A stretch of 64,000 bases of DNA from assembly GCA_019637295.1 (NCBI GenBank), contig JAHBVX010000003.1, forward strand, positions 1 through 64,000, read 5' to 3'. The notes beneath the pieces were generated by a model. That model did no database searches and had not been told where the DNA came from. It saw nothing but the letters and a program-made list of their open reading frames with translations. A program made the translations under genes and the position numbers. This document shows positions 30,251 to 38,687 of the stretch, one piece after another. The stretch is from Polyangiaceae bacterium (GTDB taxonomy: Bacteria > Myxococcota_A > Polyangia > Polyangiales > Polyangiaceae). Every line of letters starts with the position of its first letter. Positions within the stretch are counted from its first letter, which is position 1.

Positions 30251-31213
30251 TCACGCGCTCTTGACGCTCTCTATCTCCTTGCTGGACGGCGACCGCCGGA
30301 CCGCGAGGCGAGGCCCAGCTGCGCTCGGATCCAGCCGCCGCGACGTCGGCATCGCGATGGCCTCCACCCAGCCGCCGTGCTCATCCGCGATCACGGCGAC
30401 GGGCGCCGGCGCCGCCAACCGATGCCCCGGCGCGACCCGACGAACGCCGCGCCGAACCGGCACCGCGCAGAGCGGCGCCTCGATCTCGAGTTCCTCGAGT
30501 GGAAAGCCATCGACGACGCGGCGGTAGCACAGGGCCGCGAGCTGACCGCGCACATCCGCAGCCACGATGGCCTGGCCGAGGCCGAGCTCGCTCACGTCCA
30601 CGGCTTCGCCTTCGTCCGCCCAGGGCGCTTCGTACAGCTCCCGGCCACCGACCGTGCGCTTGACTGCCGCGTGATCGATGTCCGTGACGCTGCCGAAATC
30701 CGTGGACGTGAGCAGGCCCCCCTGGCTGGGACCGGCGACGCGGAGCATGGCGCGCACGAAGGCGGTGTCCGAGAACGTGCCCGCCCCACTCGCGCGGACC
30801 TGCCGCAGCAACCCCTCCCGCGCCTGCGCGCCCGCGCGCAGCGCGCGCGCGAGGCCCGGCCGGAGGATGCTCGCGAGCTTCTGACTGCCGTCGTACGCGA
30901 GCGCCACGAACAGGGCCGGGACCGTGGCGGGCACCGCGAGCCGCGCCTGCTCCGGGACCTGGGCGCCCAGCGTGCCGCGCGGGCGCTTGGACCCGTGGCC
31001 CGGCTGGCGCATCCGCCCGTCGAAGGCGCGTGCGCCCGAGCCGATGCCGGCGACGACGAGGGTGAGCGGACCGAACAAGACACCGCTGTGCGCACCCGCG
31101 GCGGCAAAGAAGCCGCACAGCACTGCGCCGGTGGCCGAGCCAGCGAGGCTCAGATAGTCCTGCGCCGCCTCCTCGGCGATGGGGTCATTGGCTATCGCTA
31201 CGGAACGCGACAT
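30251..31213 (-). CDS. Gamma-glutamyltransferase-like protein lacking the catalytic Thr
   Basis: The 320-residue protein resembles a shortened gamma-glutamyltransferase (normally 500-600 residues). The N-terminal GSATGAVLCGFFAAAGAHSG, GIGSGARAFDGRMR (56-69) looks like the 'DAAVA...HSSGIGGGGF..DGRE' region of GGT. FSDTAFVRAMLRVAG with QGGLLTSTDF (147-173) looks like the end of the large subunit. APGHRLAAPAPVAVIADEHG (261-280) looks like a small-subunit strand pair. At the small-subunit start, where GGT has the autoprocessing TTH(F/L)SVVD Thr, this protein reads GQAIVAADVRGQ (213-224). A GGT-type peptidase reaction is therefore unlikely. There is no signal peptide. It follows a DUF72 gene by 6 bp. 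The assignment is by eye and needs profile confirmation. Confidence 0.6.
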   Translation of the reverse strand: MSRSVAIANDPIAEEAAQDYLSLAGSATGAVLCGFFAAAGAHSGVLFGPLTLVVAGIGSGARAFDGRMRQPGHGSKRPRGTLGAQVPEQARLAVPATVPALFVALAYDGSQKLASILRPGLARALRAGAQAREGLLRQVRASGAGTFSDTAFVRAMLRVAGPSQGGLLTSTDFGSVTDIDHAAVKRTVGGRELYEAPWADEGEAVDVSELGLGQAIVAADVRGQLAALCYRRVVDGFPLEELEIEAPLCAVPVRRGVRRVAPGHRLAAPAPVAVIADEHGGWVEAIAMPTSRRLDPSAAGPRLAVRRSPSSKEIESVKSA

Positions 31214-31219
31214 GACTGT

Positions 31220-31876
31220 TCAGTGCTCCCCGCCAACCGTCGGCTCGGACCCTAGCATTTCGTGCAGCTGCCGCGCGATGGACTTGGCGCCCGGAGCGTC
31301 GACGACGACGAACACTTCGTCCACCTCGCCGAGCGCGTCCGCGACGCGCTCGGCGGCGCTCTCGGGCAGCCGCCCCGCCCGACCCAGGCTCCGCAGCCGC
31401 GTGTACACCACCGGCCCCGGCGCGGGATCGACTCGGGAGAGATCGCGCACCAGCGTCAGTGACAGGCGCGCGGCGAGGTGCTCGGTGTTGCGGTCGTCGA
31501 ACAGCCCGGCCGGCTCCCACGCGACGCGCTGACCGTGTAGCCGCTCCACCAGTCGCTCGAGCTTCGCGGCGGTCCGCTCTCCCGGTCTGACGCTGCTGGG
31601 GGTGCGCAGCAGCAGCCACTCCGCCCGCAGCAGCTCGACGATGCCCAGCGCGCGAACCAGCTCCGCCTCCGTCTCGGGGGTCGCGTCCAGGGACGCCACC
31701 GCCGTGGGCAGCACCACGCTGAACACGAAGTCTTCGGGCGCCTGCTCGCGCAGCTGCTGAAGCCGCTGGCGCCGAGGCGCTCGCCCCACGTCCGCCGGCA
31801 CCTCGAGCAAATTCAGCTCTTCGCAGTAGCGTTCGAAGCTGCCGTGAAGCGCGGCGTGGCCGACGCACAGTCTCAT
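31220..31876 (-). CDS. DUF72 family protein
   Basis: The 218-residue protein opens with MRLCVGHAALHGSFERYCEE and LNLLEVPADVG, similar to the start of DUF72 (YecE-like) TIM-barrel proteins (usually 'xRIGTSGW...F..YFxxVEVNSTFY'). It continues with FVFSVVLPTAVASL, matching the 'F.F.VK.P' strand, and LLLRTPSSVRPG. The Trp/Tyr-rich hallmarks of DUF72 are reduced, so this is a divergent member. Function is unknown in the family. ATG 31876 was preferred to an ATG 30 bp upstream because the conserved strand begins here. It lies between the acyltransferase gene (56 bp) and the GGT-like gene (6 bp) in one operon. Confidence 0.65.
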   Translation of the reverse strand: MRLCVGHAALHGSFERYCEELNLLEVPADVGRAPRRQRLQQLREQAPEDFVFSVVLPTAVASLDATPETEAELVRALGIVELLRAEWLLLRTPSSVRPGERTAAKLERLVERLHGQRVAWEPAGLFDDRNTEHLAARLSLTLVRDLSRVDPAPGPVVYTRLRSLGRAGRLPESAAERVADALGEVDEVFVVVDAPGAKSIARQLHEMLGSEPTVGGEH

Positions 31877-31932
31877 GGCTCGGGTACATGCCAAAGGTCG
31901 GGCCAATACGCCAGCGCCGAGTCAGGCCGCGG

Positions 31933-32784
31933 CTAGCTGTCCCCGAAACAGAACCATTGAGTGGGGTGGGCGCGCAGGAATCGCTCCAGAGTCTGCATCA
32001 CCTCGTCGGCAGCTGCCCCGAGCTCGGCCTCCCGGGCGCGGCGAGGAACCCGCACCGGCGCCCCCCCCCATAGCTCGTAGCGGAACGGAGCAGCACGCCG
32101 AGCGAACAGCGGCAGCAGCGGCACGCCGGCCAAGCCGGCCAGCACGAACGGCCCCGCCGGGACGGCGAAGGGCGCCTGGCCCAGCCGGGTCTCGATTCGG
32201 CGCAGGCCGGGCGGCGCCCGGTCGATCTGCGCAGCCACGAGCTCCCCCCGCTTCAGCCGCGCGAGCAGGGGGACGGCCGAGAGCGGATCGTCGCCGACGT
32301 GCAGCACCTCGACCCCCGCACCGCGACGAACCGAGTCGTGCAGCCGTCGCGCGCTCGCGTCCGGCTCCGCGTGCATCAGCACGGTGACCTTGCGCCCGAG
32401 ATCACGCGCCAGCAAGGGCCCCGCTGCATCCCATGCGCCCGCGTGCGCCGTCACGATCACGGCGCCCTGCTCGCCTCGCAGGTGCTCGAGCACTCGCGGC
32501 TCACGCACGGTCACCGTGGCCGCGCTGGCCTCCGCTCGGCCGGCGGCCAGCGCCTCGGCGAGACACTGCGCATAGGCGACGAACGTGCGCGACGCGTCCA
32601 GCGCCTCCCGCCCGCTCGGGCGCGGGCCCAGCAGGGCGCGCTGGTGCTCGGTCACCCGCGCGCGGAGCGCAGGCATGCTGGCGAAGCACCCCAGCCCGAT
32701 CAGCGTGGGGCTAGTGCGAAGCCACCAACTCGGACCGTGTCTCGCTCCCCAGCGAGCCAACCCGCGAAGTCCGCCGCCGATCAT
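31933..32784 (-). CDS. LpxL/HtrB-type lipid A acyltransferase-like protein
   Basis: The 283-residue protein matches the LPLAT/LpxL family by the block GAVIVTAHAGAWDAAGPLLAR. His114 and Asp119 form the HX4D motif (family consensus HX4[D/E]). VLMHAEPDAS, AAQIDRAPPGL, and FAVPAGPFVLAGLAGVPLLP (the substrate-pocket region) follow. Such enzymes transfer acyl chains to Kdo2-lipid IVA at the inner membrane. The N-terminal transmembrane anchor typical of LpxL is weak here. It is downstream of a TPR-protein gene (10 bp gap), in an operon with a DUF72 protein and a GGT-like protein. Its acceptor could be a lipid other than lipid A. Confidence 0.82.
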   Translation of the reverse strand: MIGGGLRGLARWGARHGPSWWLRTSPTLIGLGCFASMPALRARVTEHQRALLGPRPSGREALDASRTFVAYAQCLAEALAAGRAEASAATVTVREPRVLEHLRGEQGAVIVTAHAGAWDAAGPLLARDLGRKVTVLMHAEPDASARRLHDSVRRGAGVEVLHVGDDPLSAVPLLARLKRGELVAAQIDRAPPGLRRIETRLGQAPFAVPAGPFVLAGLAGVPLLPLFARRAAPFRYELWGGAPVRVPRRAREAELGAAADEVMQTLERFLRAHPTQWFCFGDS

Positions 32785-32794
32785 GCTCTCCGCG

Positions 32795-34075
32795 TCAGCG
32801 CAGCGCCGCGAGCTTCTTGCTCACGCCGGCGCGATCGACACTGCCCGATTTCGCAGCGAGCGCGCGCTGGTAAGACAGCTTGGCACGCTTGCGATCCCCC
32901 TCCTTGTTCGCGACGTCGCCGCGCACCTCCCAGGCCGGGCCGTGCTCGGCGAACTCCTGCGTCGCGCGGTCCGCGAAGGCTCTCGCCGTCGTGGGACGAT
33001 CCGCGGACAGGCAGGCACGGGCGGCGTGCACCAGAGGCGTCGGGTCGGTCCGCGCGTGACCAAAGGCTCGCTCGTACGCCTCGATCGCGAGATCGATGTC
33101 GCCTTCCAGCGCCAGCGCGTCCGCGAGCACCAGCAGGGCCGCCGCGTGATTGCTCACCAGCTTGGTGGCGCGGCCGCTGGCCGCGCGCGCGGCGGCGGCA
33201 TCTCGGCCCGCCAAGTGAACGCGCCCGAGGCTCGCGTGCCAGTCGGCCACTTTGTCGTTCCCCGCGATCGCCTGCTCGAGCGCCAGCTTGGCGCCCTCGC
33301 GGTCGCCGAGGGCGAGTCGCAGCTCGCCCAGACGCGCGAGGGCGGCCCCGAAGCCAGGCCGCAGGGCAATGGCTTTCTCGAGCGCCTCGCGGGCCTTGGC
33401 GCCCACCGGTAGCAGCGAGCCGAGCGCCAGCCAGGGCGCTGGCTCCTCCGGCGCGATGGCCACCGCGCGCTCGAGCGCGGCGAGCGCTTCCTTGGTCTTG
33501 CGGCGTGCGGCGAGGGCTTCGCCGAGGTAGTAGTGGGCCTCGTACCGCGACGGAGCGACGGTGGCGGCCCGCTTCAGCGCGGCCTCGGCCTCCGCTGCCT
33601 GCCCCATCTGCTCGAGCGCGCGGCCCTTGGCCACCAGCGCGTCGTAGTGATCGGCCGTCCGCTCGAGCACCCCGTCGGCGAGCGGCAGCGCCAGCGAGGC
33701 CCGCTTCCACAGCAAATGCGCCTCGGCCGTGCACACGTCCCGCGCGCTGGGATCGACAGCGCCGAGCGCGCGGCACTCCTTGACGGCCGCCTGCTGCTCG
33801 CCCGCGTCGATGAGCGCCCGTGCGGCCTCGAGCCGGACGCGGACGGCGAGCTCGCCTTTGGTGGCTCGCGGGTACGCTCGGCGCAGTACCCGCGCCGCCT
33901 CCAGGAACAAACCACCCCGCCGCAACTCGACGCCAAGGTCGAGCAGGCCTTGCGCGTCCTTGGGCGGACGCTTGGCCCGGTCGACCAAACTCGGCGAGGC
34001 CGCGACCGACGTCGCTGCCGCCGCCGCGGCCAGCGCCAAAAGTCCTGAACAAAACGCGCTACGCCAGGTGTTCAT
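32795..34075 (-). CDS. Exported TPR-repeat protein
   Basis: The 426-residue protein has a signal peptide (residues 1-26, ending SVAAS). An array of about nine TPR-like helical pairs follows, including YDALVAKGRALEQMGQAAEA, ALAALERAVAIAPEEPAPWL, WHASLGRVHLAGRDAAAARA and IDLAIEAYERAFGHARTDP. TPR arrays are scaffolds for protein complexes; here the scaffold is probably periplasmic. ATG 34075 gives a good signal peptide and has GAGAGGTGG just upstream. It heads an operon with an LpxL-like acyltransferase, which suggests an envelope-biogenesis role. The partner is unknown. Confidence 0.8.
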   Translation of the reverse strand: MNTWRSAFCSGLLALAAAAAATSVAASPSLVDRAKRPPKDAQGLLDLGVELRRGGLFLEAARVLRRAYPRATKGELAVRVRLEAARALIDAGEQQAAVKECRALGAVDPSARDVCTAEAHLLWKRASLALPLADGVLERTADHYDALVAKGRALEQMGQAAEAEAALKRAATVAPSRYEAHYYLGEALAARRKTKEALAALERAVAIAPEEPAPWLALGSLLPVGAKAREALEKAIALRPGFGAALARLGELRLALGDREGAKLALEQAIAGNDKVADWHASLGRVHLAGRDAAAARAASGRATKLVSNHAAALLVLADALALEGDIDLAIEAYERAFGHARTDPTPLVHAARACLSADRPTTARAFADRATQEFAEHGPAWEVRGDVANKEGDRKRAKLSYQRALAAKSGSVDRAGVSKKLAALR

Positions 34076-34225
34076 CGCCACCTCTCGGAGGCTGCGCCGC
34101 GACCGTCCCGCGGCGCTGCCGCAAGACGTAGTGGGAAGGGACGGGGAAGTTGTGCCATGGTTGACGCCTCCCCCTAACCCGCTGGGCGGCCGGGGGCTTG
34201 GCACTTTAGCTCTCGAGGTTCGTTC

Positions 34226-35404
34226 ATGCACCGTTTCCGTGGCTTGTGGGTTCTCGGGTTCGTTTCCATGGTGACCTACGCTTGCTCCTCCGACAGCGGC
34301 GACGGCGGAACTGGCGGCGCCGGCGGCGGAGGGGGCTGCAGCGCGCAGATCCCACAGAACGCGGAGTTCTGCGAGGGCAGCTGCCTCGGCGAGCCGACCT
34401 GCACGGCGCCGGGCAAGCCGGTCAACTCGTGCTGCGTCCCGGTGGGTGAGCCCGGGCGCTCGACCTCCAACCCGTTCCTGAAGCGCACCACGGACACCAA
34501 AGACTTCTCGGATCCGACCGGCGCCGCGCCCAACCTCGACTGCTTCGATCCGAGCGGCTACCCCCCGGCACCGCCAGCGGACGGGGACAAGCAGCTCGTC
34601 TCGCTCAAGGGCGTGATCAAGACCTTCGCGAACGGCGGCTGCACCCCCGCGGATCTGATCGGCTCGAGCGCCGTCAACGTCGAGGTGTATCGCGTACAGC
34701 GCACCGGTGACCCGGCGACGGACGGCGCGCTCGGCGCGCTCGTCGGCAGCGCGGTGGTCGCCAACGACAGCATGCCGATCGTCGAAGAAGAAGTGAACAA
34801 CTGCAAGGGCGATCCGCGCTTGAATCGCGAGTACGAGTACCCTTCCGTGCCGATGTACACCGAGCTGGTCGTCAAGAGCTATGGCAACGGCTGGTCGCCG
34901 CTGTACGCGTACAACCTCTACATCTCCGCCGCAGACCCGGACTACGACGACGCCTCCAAGAGCTACAAGTACGACGTGCGCGCGCTGGGCAGCGACGACT
35001 TCAACACCATCCCCACGCTCGCCATCGGCACCACCATCAGCGCGGGCAACGGCGCCATTGGCGGCGAGGTGCACGACTGCAACAACATTCGGCTGCAGTT
35101 CGCGCGCGTGGACATCTCCGTGCCGCGCAAAGGGCTGGTCTACTTCAACGACGACCAAGACGACCCGCGCCCGGACGTCAACCGCAACGACATCGGCACG
35201 GGCCGCACGGCGCTGTACTCGGCGCTCGACATCAAGGTCGATGACGCCGCCGGTACCTACGCACGCGTCGCCGGCGCCGGCATGGTGCCCGGCGACGGCG
35301 GCGCCAAGGTGCTCAAGAGCCTCGGCTACTTCGATGTTCGGGTCTTCCCCAACAGCGTCACCAGCATCACCCTGCGTGGCCTTCGGCCCTTCCAGGTTCC
35401 GTGA
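34226..35404 (+). CDS. Secreted lipoprotein of unknown function
   Basis: The 392-residue lipoprotein has a signal ending VTYACSSD at about residue 20 and a Gly-rich linker (25-37). A Cys-rich patch follows (38-72, about seven Cys) and then a long domain of beta-strand character: LVSLKGVIKTFANGGC, SSAVNVEVYRV, YTELVVKSYGNGWSPLYAYN, GGEVHDCNNIRLQFARVDIS and SITLRGLRPFQV. The last part suggests an Ig-like or carboxypeptidase-regulatory-like fold, and the GEVHDCNNI element resembles those beta-sandwich proteins. It diverges from the TPR operon by 150 bp. Its stop overlaps the methyltransferase start (GTGA). Confidence 0.7.
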   Translation: MHRFRGLWVLGFVSMVTYACSSDSGDGGTGGAGGGGGCSAQIPQNAEFCEGSCLGEPTCTAPGKPVNSCCVPVGEPGRSTSNPFLKRTTDTKDFSDPTGAAPNLDCFDPSGYPPAPPADGDKQLVSLKGVIKTFANGGCTPADLIGSSAVNVEVYRVQRTGDPATDGALGALVGSAVVANDSMPIVEEEVNNCKGDPRLNREYEYPSVPMYTELVVKSYGNGWSPLYAYNLYISAADPDYDDASKSYKYDVRALGSDDFNTIPTLAIGTTISAGNGAIGGEVHDCNNIRLQFARVDISVPRKGLVYFNDDQDDPRPDVNRNDIGTGRTALYSALDIKVDDAAGTYARVAGAGMVPGDGGAKVLKSLGYFDVRVFPNSVTSITLRGLRPFQVP

Positions 35405-36165
35405 CCGGCCTCGACCCCGCGCAGTCGCTCGGGGCAACGCTGGATCGACTGTCCGGCGTGACGCTGTGGCAACCCAACACGGGCCACCGGACCACCATCG
35501 ACACCCTGCTGCTCGCCCGGTTCGCGGCGCGCGGACGTCACCCGCGTTCCGTGCTCGATCTGGGCTGCGGCGCCGGCGCGGCGGCGCTGGTCTTGCAGCA
35601 CAGCGGCGTGGGCGAGGACTTCGTGCTCTGGGACAACGACGAGGCGGCGTGCGCCCTCGCGCGACTCAACGCAGAGCGCAGCGGCCTGGCGGCCGAGATC
35701 GTTCAGCGCGACGTCGCGTCGGGCATCGGCGACGAGTTCGCCGGTCGCTTCGACTTGGTCGTGATGAACCCGCCCTATTTCGAGCCGGGCAGCGCTCGGC
35801 CGCCCCGACAGGCGCCAGGCGCCGCGATCGGGGCTCTGGCGCCCTTTCTGACGCTGGCGCGCGACGCGCTGGCGCGGCGTGGGCGCGTCTGCGTGTGCTA
35901 CCCCGCCCGCTCGCTGCCGGAGCTACTGAGCCACGCAGCGCGGGTCGGCCTGCTCGCCAAGCGACTCCGACTCGTCCACGCCTACGCCGACCGCGACGCG
36001 CGCTTGGCTCTGACCGAGTTCAAGCCGGGTCGCCCGGGTGGCCTGTGCGTCGAGCCTCCGCTCGTCGAGTGGCGCTCTGCGGGCGTACCGAGCGCCGAGC
36101 TGGCCGAGCTCAGCGCACCCCGAGCAGTCGATCGAGCAGAATCGCCGCCGCCGCCCGCACGCTGA
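35401..36165 (+). CDS. TrmN6/YfiC-type tRNA adenine-N6 methyltransferase-like protein
   Basis: The 254-residue class I SAM-dependent methyltransferase has VLDLGCGAGAAALVL (SAM loop, 51-65), an acidic LWDNDEAACALARLNAE strand and the N6-adenine signature NPPY at 123-126, followed by F. The leading LWQPNTGHRTTIDTLLLARF matches the YfiC/TrmN6 family, which methylates A37 of tRNA1(Val). The GTG start overlaps the lipoprotein stop. The C-terminal 18 codons overlap the convergent SPOUT methyltransferase gene by 56 bp, so two RNA methyltransferase-like genes share antisense ends. Specific tRNA target is inferred. Confidence 0.85.
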   Translation: MTGLDPAQSLGATLDRLSGVTLWQPNTGHRTTIDTLLLARFAARGRHPRSVLDLGCGAGAAALVLQHSGVGEDFVLWDNDEAACALARLNAERSGLAAEIVQRDVASGIGDEFAGRFDLVVMNPPYFEPGSARPPRQAPGAAIGALAPFLTLARDALARRGRVCVCYPARSLPELLSHAARVGLLAKRLRLVHAYADRDARLALTEFKPGRPGGLCVEPPLVEWRSAGVPSAELAELSAPRAVDRAESPPPPAR

Positions 36166-36667
36166 GGTGGTTGTAGCCGTCTTCTCGCGGTGAGCGCAGC
36201 GGGGCTAGGCGCACCGTGGCCTGCTCCAGGATGCTGGGCCCGAGGCCCCAGCCCGTGCCGAGCACGAGCAGCACCGGCGGCCCGGGCGACTCGAGCCGCG
36301 CGCGGGCGTCCTCGAGTCCGAGCTCGCTCGCTCCCCCGCTCCGGGCGCTGGTCACCCAGGTCTCGGCGCCGGGCCCGAGCTCGGCCACGGCCTCGTCGAG
36401 GGACGCCACGATGCGGAGCAGCTCCATCGCCGGCCGACGATCCGGGATGCGCCGCGCTCCGCTGCCCGTCGTCCAGTGCTCACGAACACGCGCAGCGAGC
36501 TCCCGCTGGGCGGCGATGGGGTGAGTCACGAAGTAGTGGCTGACACCAAAGGTGCGGGCGCTGCGCGCGATGTCGTGCAGGTCCAGGTTGGTGATGGCCG
36601 TGGTCACGATCGCGCTCTGCCGGTCCAGCACCGGGTGATGCACGAGCGCGAGCGCGACAGTCCTCAC
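36110..36667 (-). CDS. SPOUT-type RNA methyltransferase (trmD-linked)
   Basis: The 185-residue protein begins VRTVALALVHHPVLDRQSA and continues AIVTTAITNLDLHDIARSAR, TFGVSHYFVTHP and LVLGTGWGLGPSILEQ. It ends LRSPREDGYNHLSVRAAAAI. The 'HHPV..TAITNLD.HDIARSARTFGV' block and the Gly-rich LGTGWG match the SAM-dependent SPOUT family (Pfam Methyltrn_RNA_4) seen next to trmD in deltaproteobacteria. Its target is not established. The GTG start overlaps the trmD stop (GTGA), so it is coupled to the rpsP-khpA-rimM-trmD operon. Its 3' 56 bp overlap the opposing methyltransferase gene. Confidence 0.85.
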   Translation of the reverse strand: MRTVALALVHHPVLDRQSAIVTTAITNLDLHDIARSARTFGVSHYFVTHPIAAQRELAARVREHWTTGSGARRIPDRRPAMELLRIVASLDEAVAELGPGAETWVTSARSGGASELGLEDARARLESPGPPVLLVLGTGWGLGPSILEQATVRLAPLRSPREDGYNHLSVRAAAAILLDRLLGVR

Positions 36668-37365
36668 GACGACCCGCCGGGCAAGAGATCCGGCCGGCGC
36701 TCGGCGGTGCGCGCGAGCGCCTGCTCTCTGCGCCACTGGCTGACCTTCTCGTGGTGACCGCTCTTGAGCACCTCGGGCACGCCGAGCCCACGAAATTCGG
36801 CGGGGCGCGTGTACTGGGGGTACTCGAGCACCCCGGCTGTCTCGGCGCTGAAAGACTCTTCGCGACTCGACTCCGCGTTGCCCAGCACGCCAGGCACCAG
36901 CCGTACGCACGCTTCGATCACGGCCATGGCGGCGACCTCGCCGCCGGTGAGCACGAAATCTCCCAGGCTCAGCTCCAGATCCACGAAGCTCCGCACGCGC
37001 TCGTCGAAGCCCTCGTAGCGGCCGCACACCAACACCAGCGGCGCTCGGGTGCCCAGCTCGACCACGCGCGCCTGGGTCAGGCGCTGACCTTGCGGCGTGA
37101 GCAGCACGCGGTGAGCACGCGCTCCGAGCTTGCGCTCCGCCTCCTCGATGGCCGCCACCACGCAGTCGACCCGCAGCACCATGCCCGAACCGCCGCCGTA
37201 GGGCGCATCGTCCACGCTGGCGTGGTTGCCCAGGCCGTGCGCACGCAGCGGCTCGAAGCCGAGCTCGAGCGCGCCGCTGCCTTGCGCCCGACCCACGAAG
37301 CTGGTCACCGCGAAGGTGTCGAAGAGCTCGGGAAAGAGCGTGACGACGACCACGCGCAGGCTCAC
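36664..37365 (-). CDS. trmD: tRNA (guanine-N1-)-methyltransferase
   Basis: TrmD makes m1G37 in tRNAs reading CNN and GGG codons. The 233-residue SPOUT protein shows VVTLFPELFDTFAVTS, VDDAPYGGGSGMVLRVD, LLTPQGQRLTQ, VCGRYEGFDERV, DFVLTGGEVAAMAVIEA and the C-terminal GLGVPEVLKSGHHEKVSQWR. GTG is the start and overlaps the rimM stop by 4 bp. An extra SPOUT methyltransferase follows instead of rplS. Confidence 0.96.
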   Translation of the reverse strand: MSLRVVVVTLFPELFDTFAVTSFVGRAQGSGALELGFEPLRAHGLGNHASVDDAPYGGGSGMVLRVDCVVAAIEEAERKLGARAHRVLLTPQGQRLTQARVVELGTRAPLVLVCGRYEGFDERVRSFVDLELSLGDFVLTGGEVAAMAVIEACVRLVPGVLGNAESSREESFSAETAGVLEYPQYTRPAEFRGLGVPEVLKSGHHEKVSQWRREQALARTAERRPDLLPGGSS

Positions 37366-37889
37366 TCGATCAAGCCCTCTCGCGACGCGAGCTGCACTAC
37401 GCCCCGCTCCAGATCCACGGCGTCGATCCAGTGCTCCACGAGCGGCTGCTCGACGCGCCGGCCGTCGGAAAGCTCGATCACGAGCACGTCGACGGTGGGG
37501 TGCGTGACTACCGCCACGGCGCGCCCGACCTCACCGTCCGGCGCGTTCACGATGGCGCCCACCAGATCGCTCAAGTAGTACTCGCCAGGGCCGAGGGGCG
37601 GCATCGCCGCGCGCTCGACCGCGACCACCGCACCCTTGAGCGCCGCCGCAGCGTCGACGTCGTCGACGCCCTCGAGCGCGAGCAGCACCGCCTTGTTCGC
37701 GGCGCGCGCACGGCTCACGCGATGAGTCCGCTCGCTGCCGTCCGGCAGACGGAGCAGCACCTGGGCCACCTCGAGCAGCGCGCGACTCTGGGCCCAGAAC
37801 GGGACGACCCGCAGCTCACCCTGCAGGCCGTGGGCACGCGAGACCCTGCCCACCTCGACCGGAGTCTCACCCGAGCCGGCGCTGGTCAC
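37362..37889 (-). CDS. rimM: Ribosome maturation factor RimM
   Basis: RimM assists 30S head maturation around S19. The 175-residue protein has the N-terminal barrel EVGRVSRAHGLQGELRV and a C-terminal PRC-barrel-like domain (EYYLSDLVGAIVNAPDG, then VVTHPTVDVLVIELSDGRRV and WIDAVDLERGVVQL). Length is normal. The GTG start at 37889 follows the khpA stop by 1 bp. Its stop overlaps the trmD start. Confidence 0.94.
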   Translation of the reverse strand: MTSAGSGETPVEVGRVSRAHGLQGELRVVPFWAQSRALLEVAQVLLRLPDGSERTHRVSRARAANKAVLLALEGVDDVDAAAALKGAVVAVERAAMPPLGPGEYYLSDLVGAIVNAPDGEVGRAVAVVTHPTVDVLVIELSDGRRVEQPLVEHWIDAVDLERGVVQLASREGLIE

Positions 37890-37890
37890 G

Positions 37891-38127
37891 TCAATCGACG
37901 ATGTCCAAGTGGGCCCGACGCCCCAGCTTGGTCGAAGCGGCGGTGAGGATGGTGCGCATGGACTGCGCCGTGCGCCCGTCCTTGCCGATCACCTTGCCGA
38001 TGTCGCTCTTGGCGACCTTCAGCTCGATGAGCGAGTTGTGGTCACCTTCGATTTCGGTGACCTCCACGCTCTCCGGCTCGTCCACGAGCGCTCGAGCAAT
38101 GGTCGAGATCAGTTCCTTCAAGGCCAT
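37891..38127 (-). CDS. khpA: KH-domain RNA-binding protein KhpA
   Basis: The 78-residue protein is a single KH domain: MALKELISTIARALVDEPES, then ELKVAKSDIGKVIGKDGRTA with the GxxG-type loop IGKDGR. It is the standard gene between rpsP and rimM (YlqC/KhpA), a small RNA-binding protein. ATG 38127 has GGAG upstream. An open frame extends about 30 codons further but without homology. Confidence 0.94.
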   Translation of the reverse strand: MALKELISTIARALVDEPESVEVTEIEGDHNSLIELKVAKSDIGKVIGKDGRTAQSMRTILTAASTKLGRRAHLDIVD

Positions 38128-38236
38128 GAGATACGTAGCTCCGGGGGGATCGGTGGCTCCGCCTGCCGGCGGTGCCCAGGGTGCGCGGGAATGTCGGGGA
38201 AGTGTGTCCGTGCCCACCGCAAGGCCCGAGGCCTCC

Positions 38237-38473
38237 TCAGGCCTGCAGCGGCCGCTTCAGGAGCCGCTCGATCGTGGCCGAGGGCTTGGCCCCTTGTGAG
38301 CGCCAGTGCTCGAGCCGCTCGCGGTTGACCTCGAGCGCGTCCGAGTCCGGGTTGAAGGTCCCGAGGTTCTCGATGAAGCGCCCATCCCTGGGGTTGCGCT
38401 GGTCGGTGACGACGATGCGGTAGAAGGGGGTCTTCTTGGCGCCGTGTCGGGCAAGACGAATGTGAACAGCCAT
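38237..38473 (-). CDS. rpsP: 30S ribosomal protein S16
   Basis: The 78-residue S16 reads [20 protein letters not shown], then [20 protein letters not shown] and [19 protein letters not shown], matching the family end to end. It heads the rpsP-khpA-rimM-trmD-SPOUT operon on the minus strand. A GAGGA Shine-Dalgarno lies 3 bases before the ATG, and a candidate promoter about 120 bp upstream is annotated separately. Confidence 0.97.
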   Translation of the reverse strand: MAVHIRLARHGAKKTPFYRIVVTDQRNPRDGRFIENLGTFNPDSDALEVNRERLEHWRSQGAKPSATIERLLKRPLQA

Positions 38474-38594
38474 GATTCCTCGAAAAAGACAGTGGGATTG
38501 GGGTGCGGCAAGCCCGGACCCGACAAGCTAGCACTCAGTCGGCCTCGCGCCAGAGTGTGCGCCGGCGAGCGGCCAATCCCGGGGCGGGCGGCGG

Positions 38595-38624
38595 AACTTA
38601 GTGGAAGGGCCGGGGCCGGGTCAA
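38595..38624 (-). promoter_or_regulatory. Candidate sigma70-type promoter of the rpsP operon
   Basis: On the minus strand TTGACC (38619-38624) and TAAGTT (38595-38600) are separated by 18 bases. The site is about 120 bases before the rpsP ATG, in the intergenic region shared with the divergent Nfu-like gene. The -35 is close to consensus and the -10 only half matches. Confidence 0.35.
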
Positions 38625-38687
38625 GCGAGACCGAGGTCGGCTGCCCAACCCGGCCAACCCGCGGCGTGGTAGGGTCCGAGGCTCGAA

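Noticed and set aside
34199-34215. TGGCAC upstream of the 34226 lipoprotein gene as a sigma54 promoter
   Set aside because: The -24-like TGGCAC is present but no TTGC follows at the required spacing.
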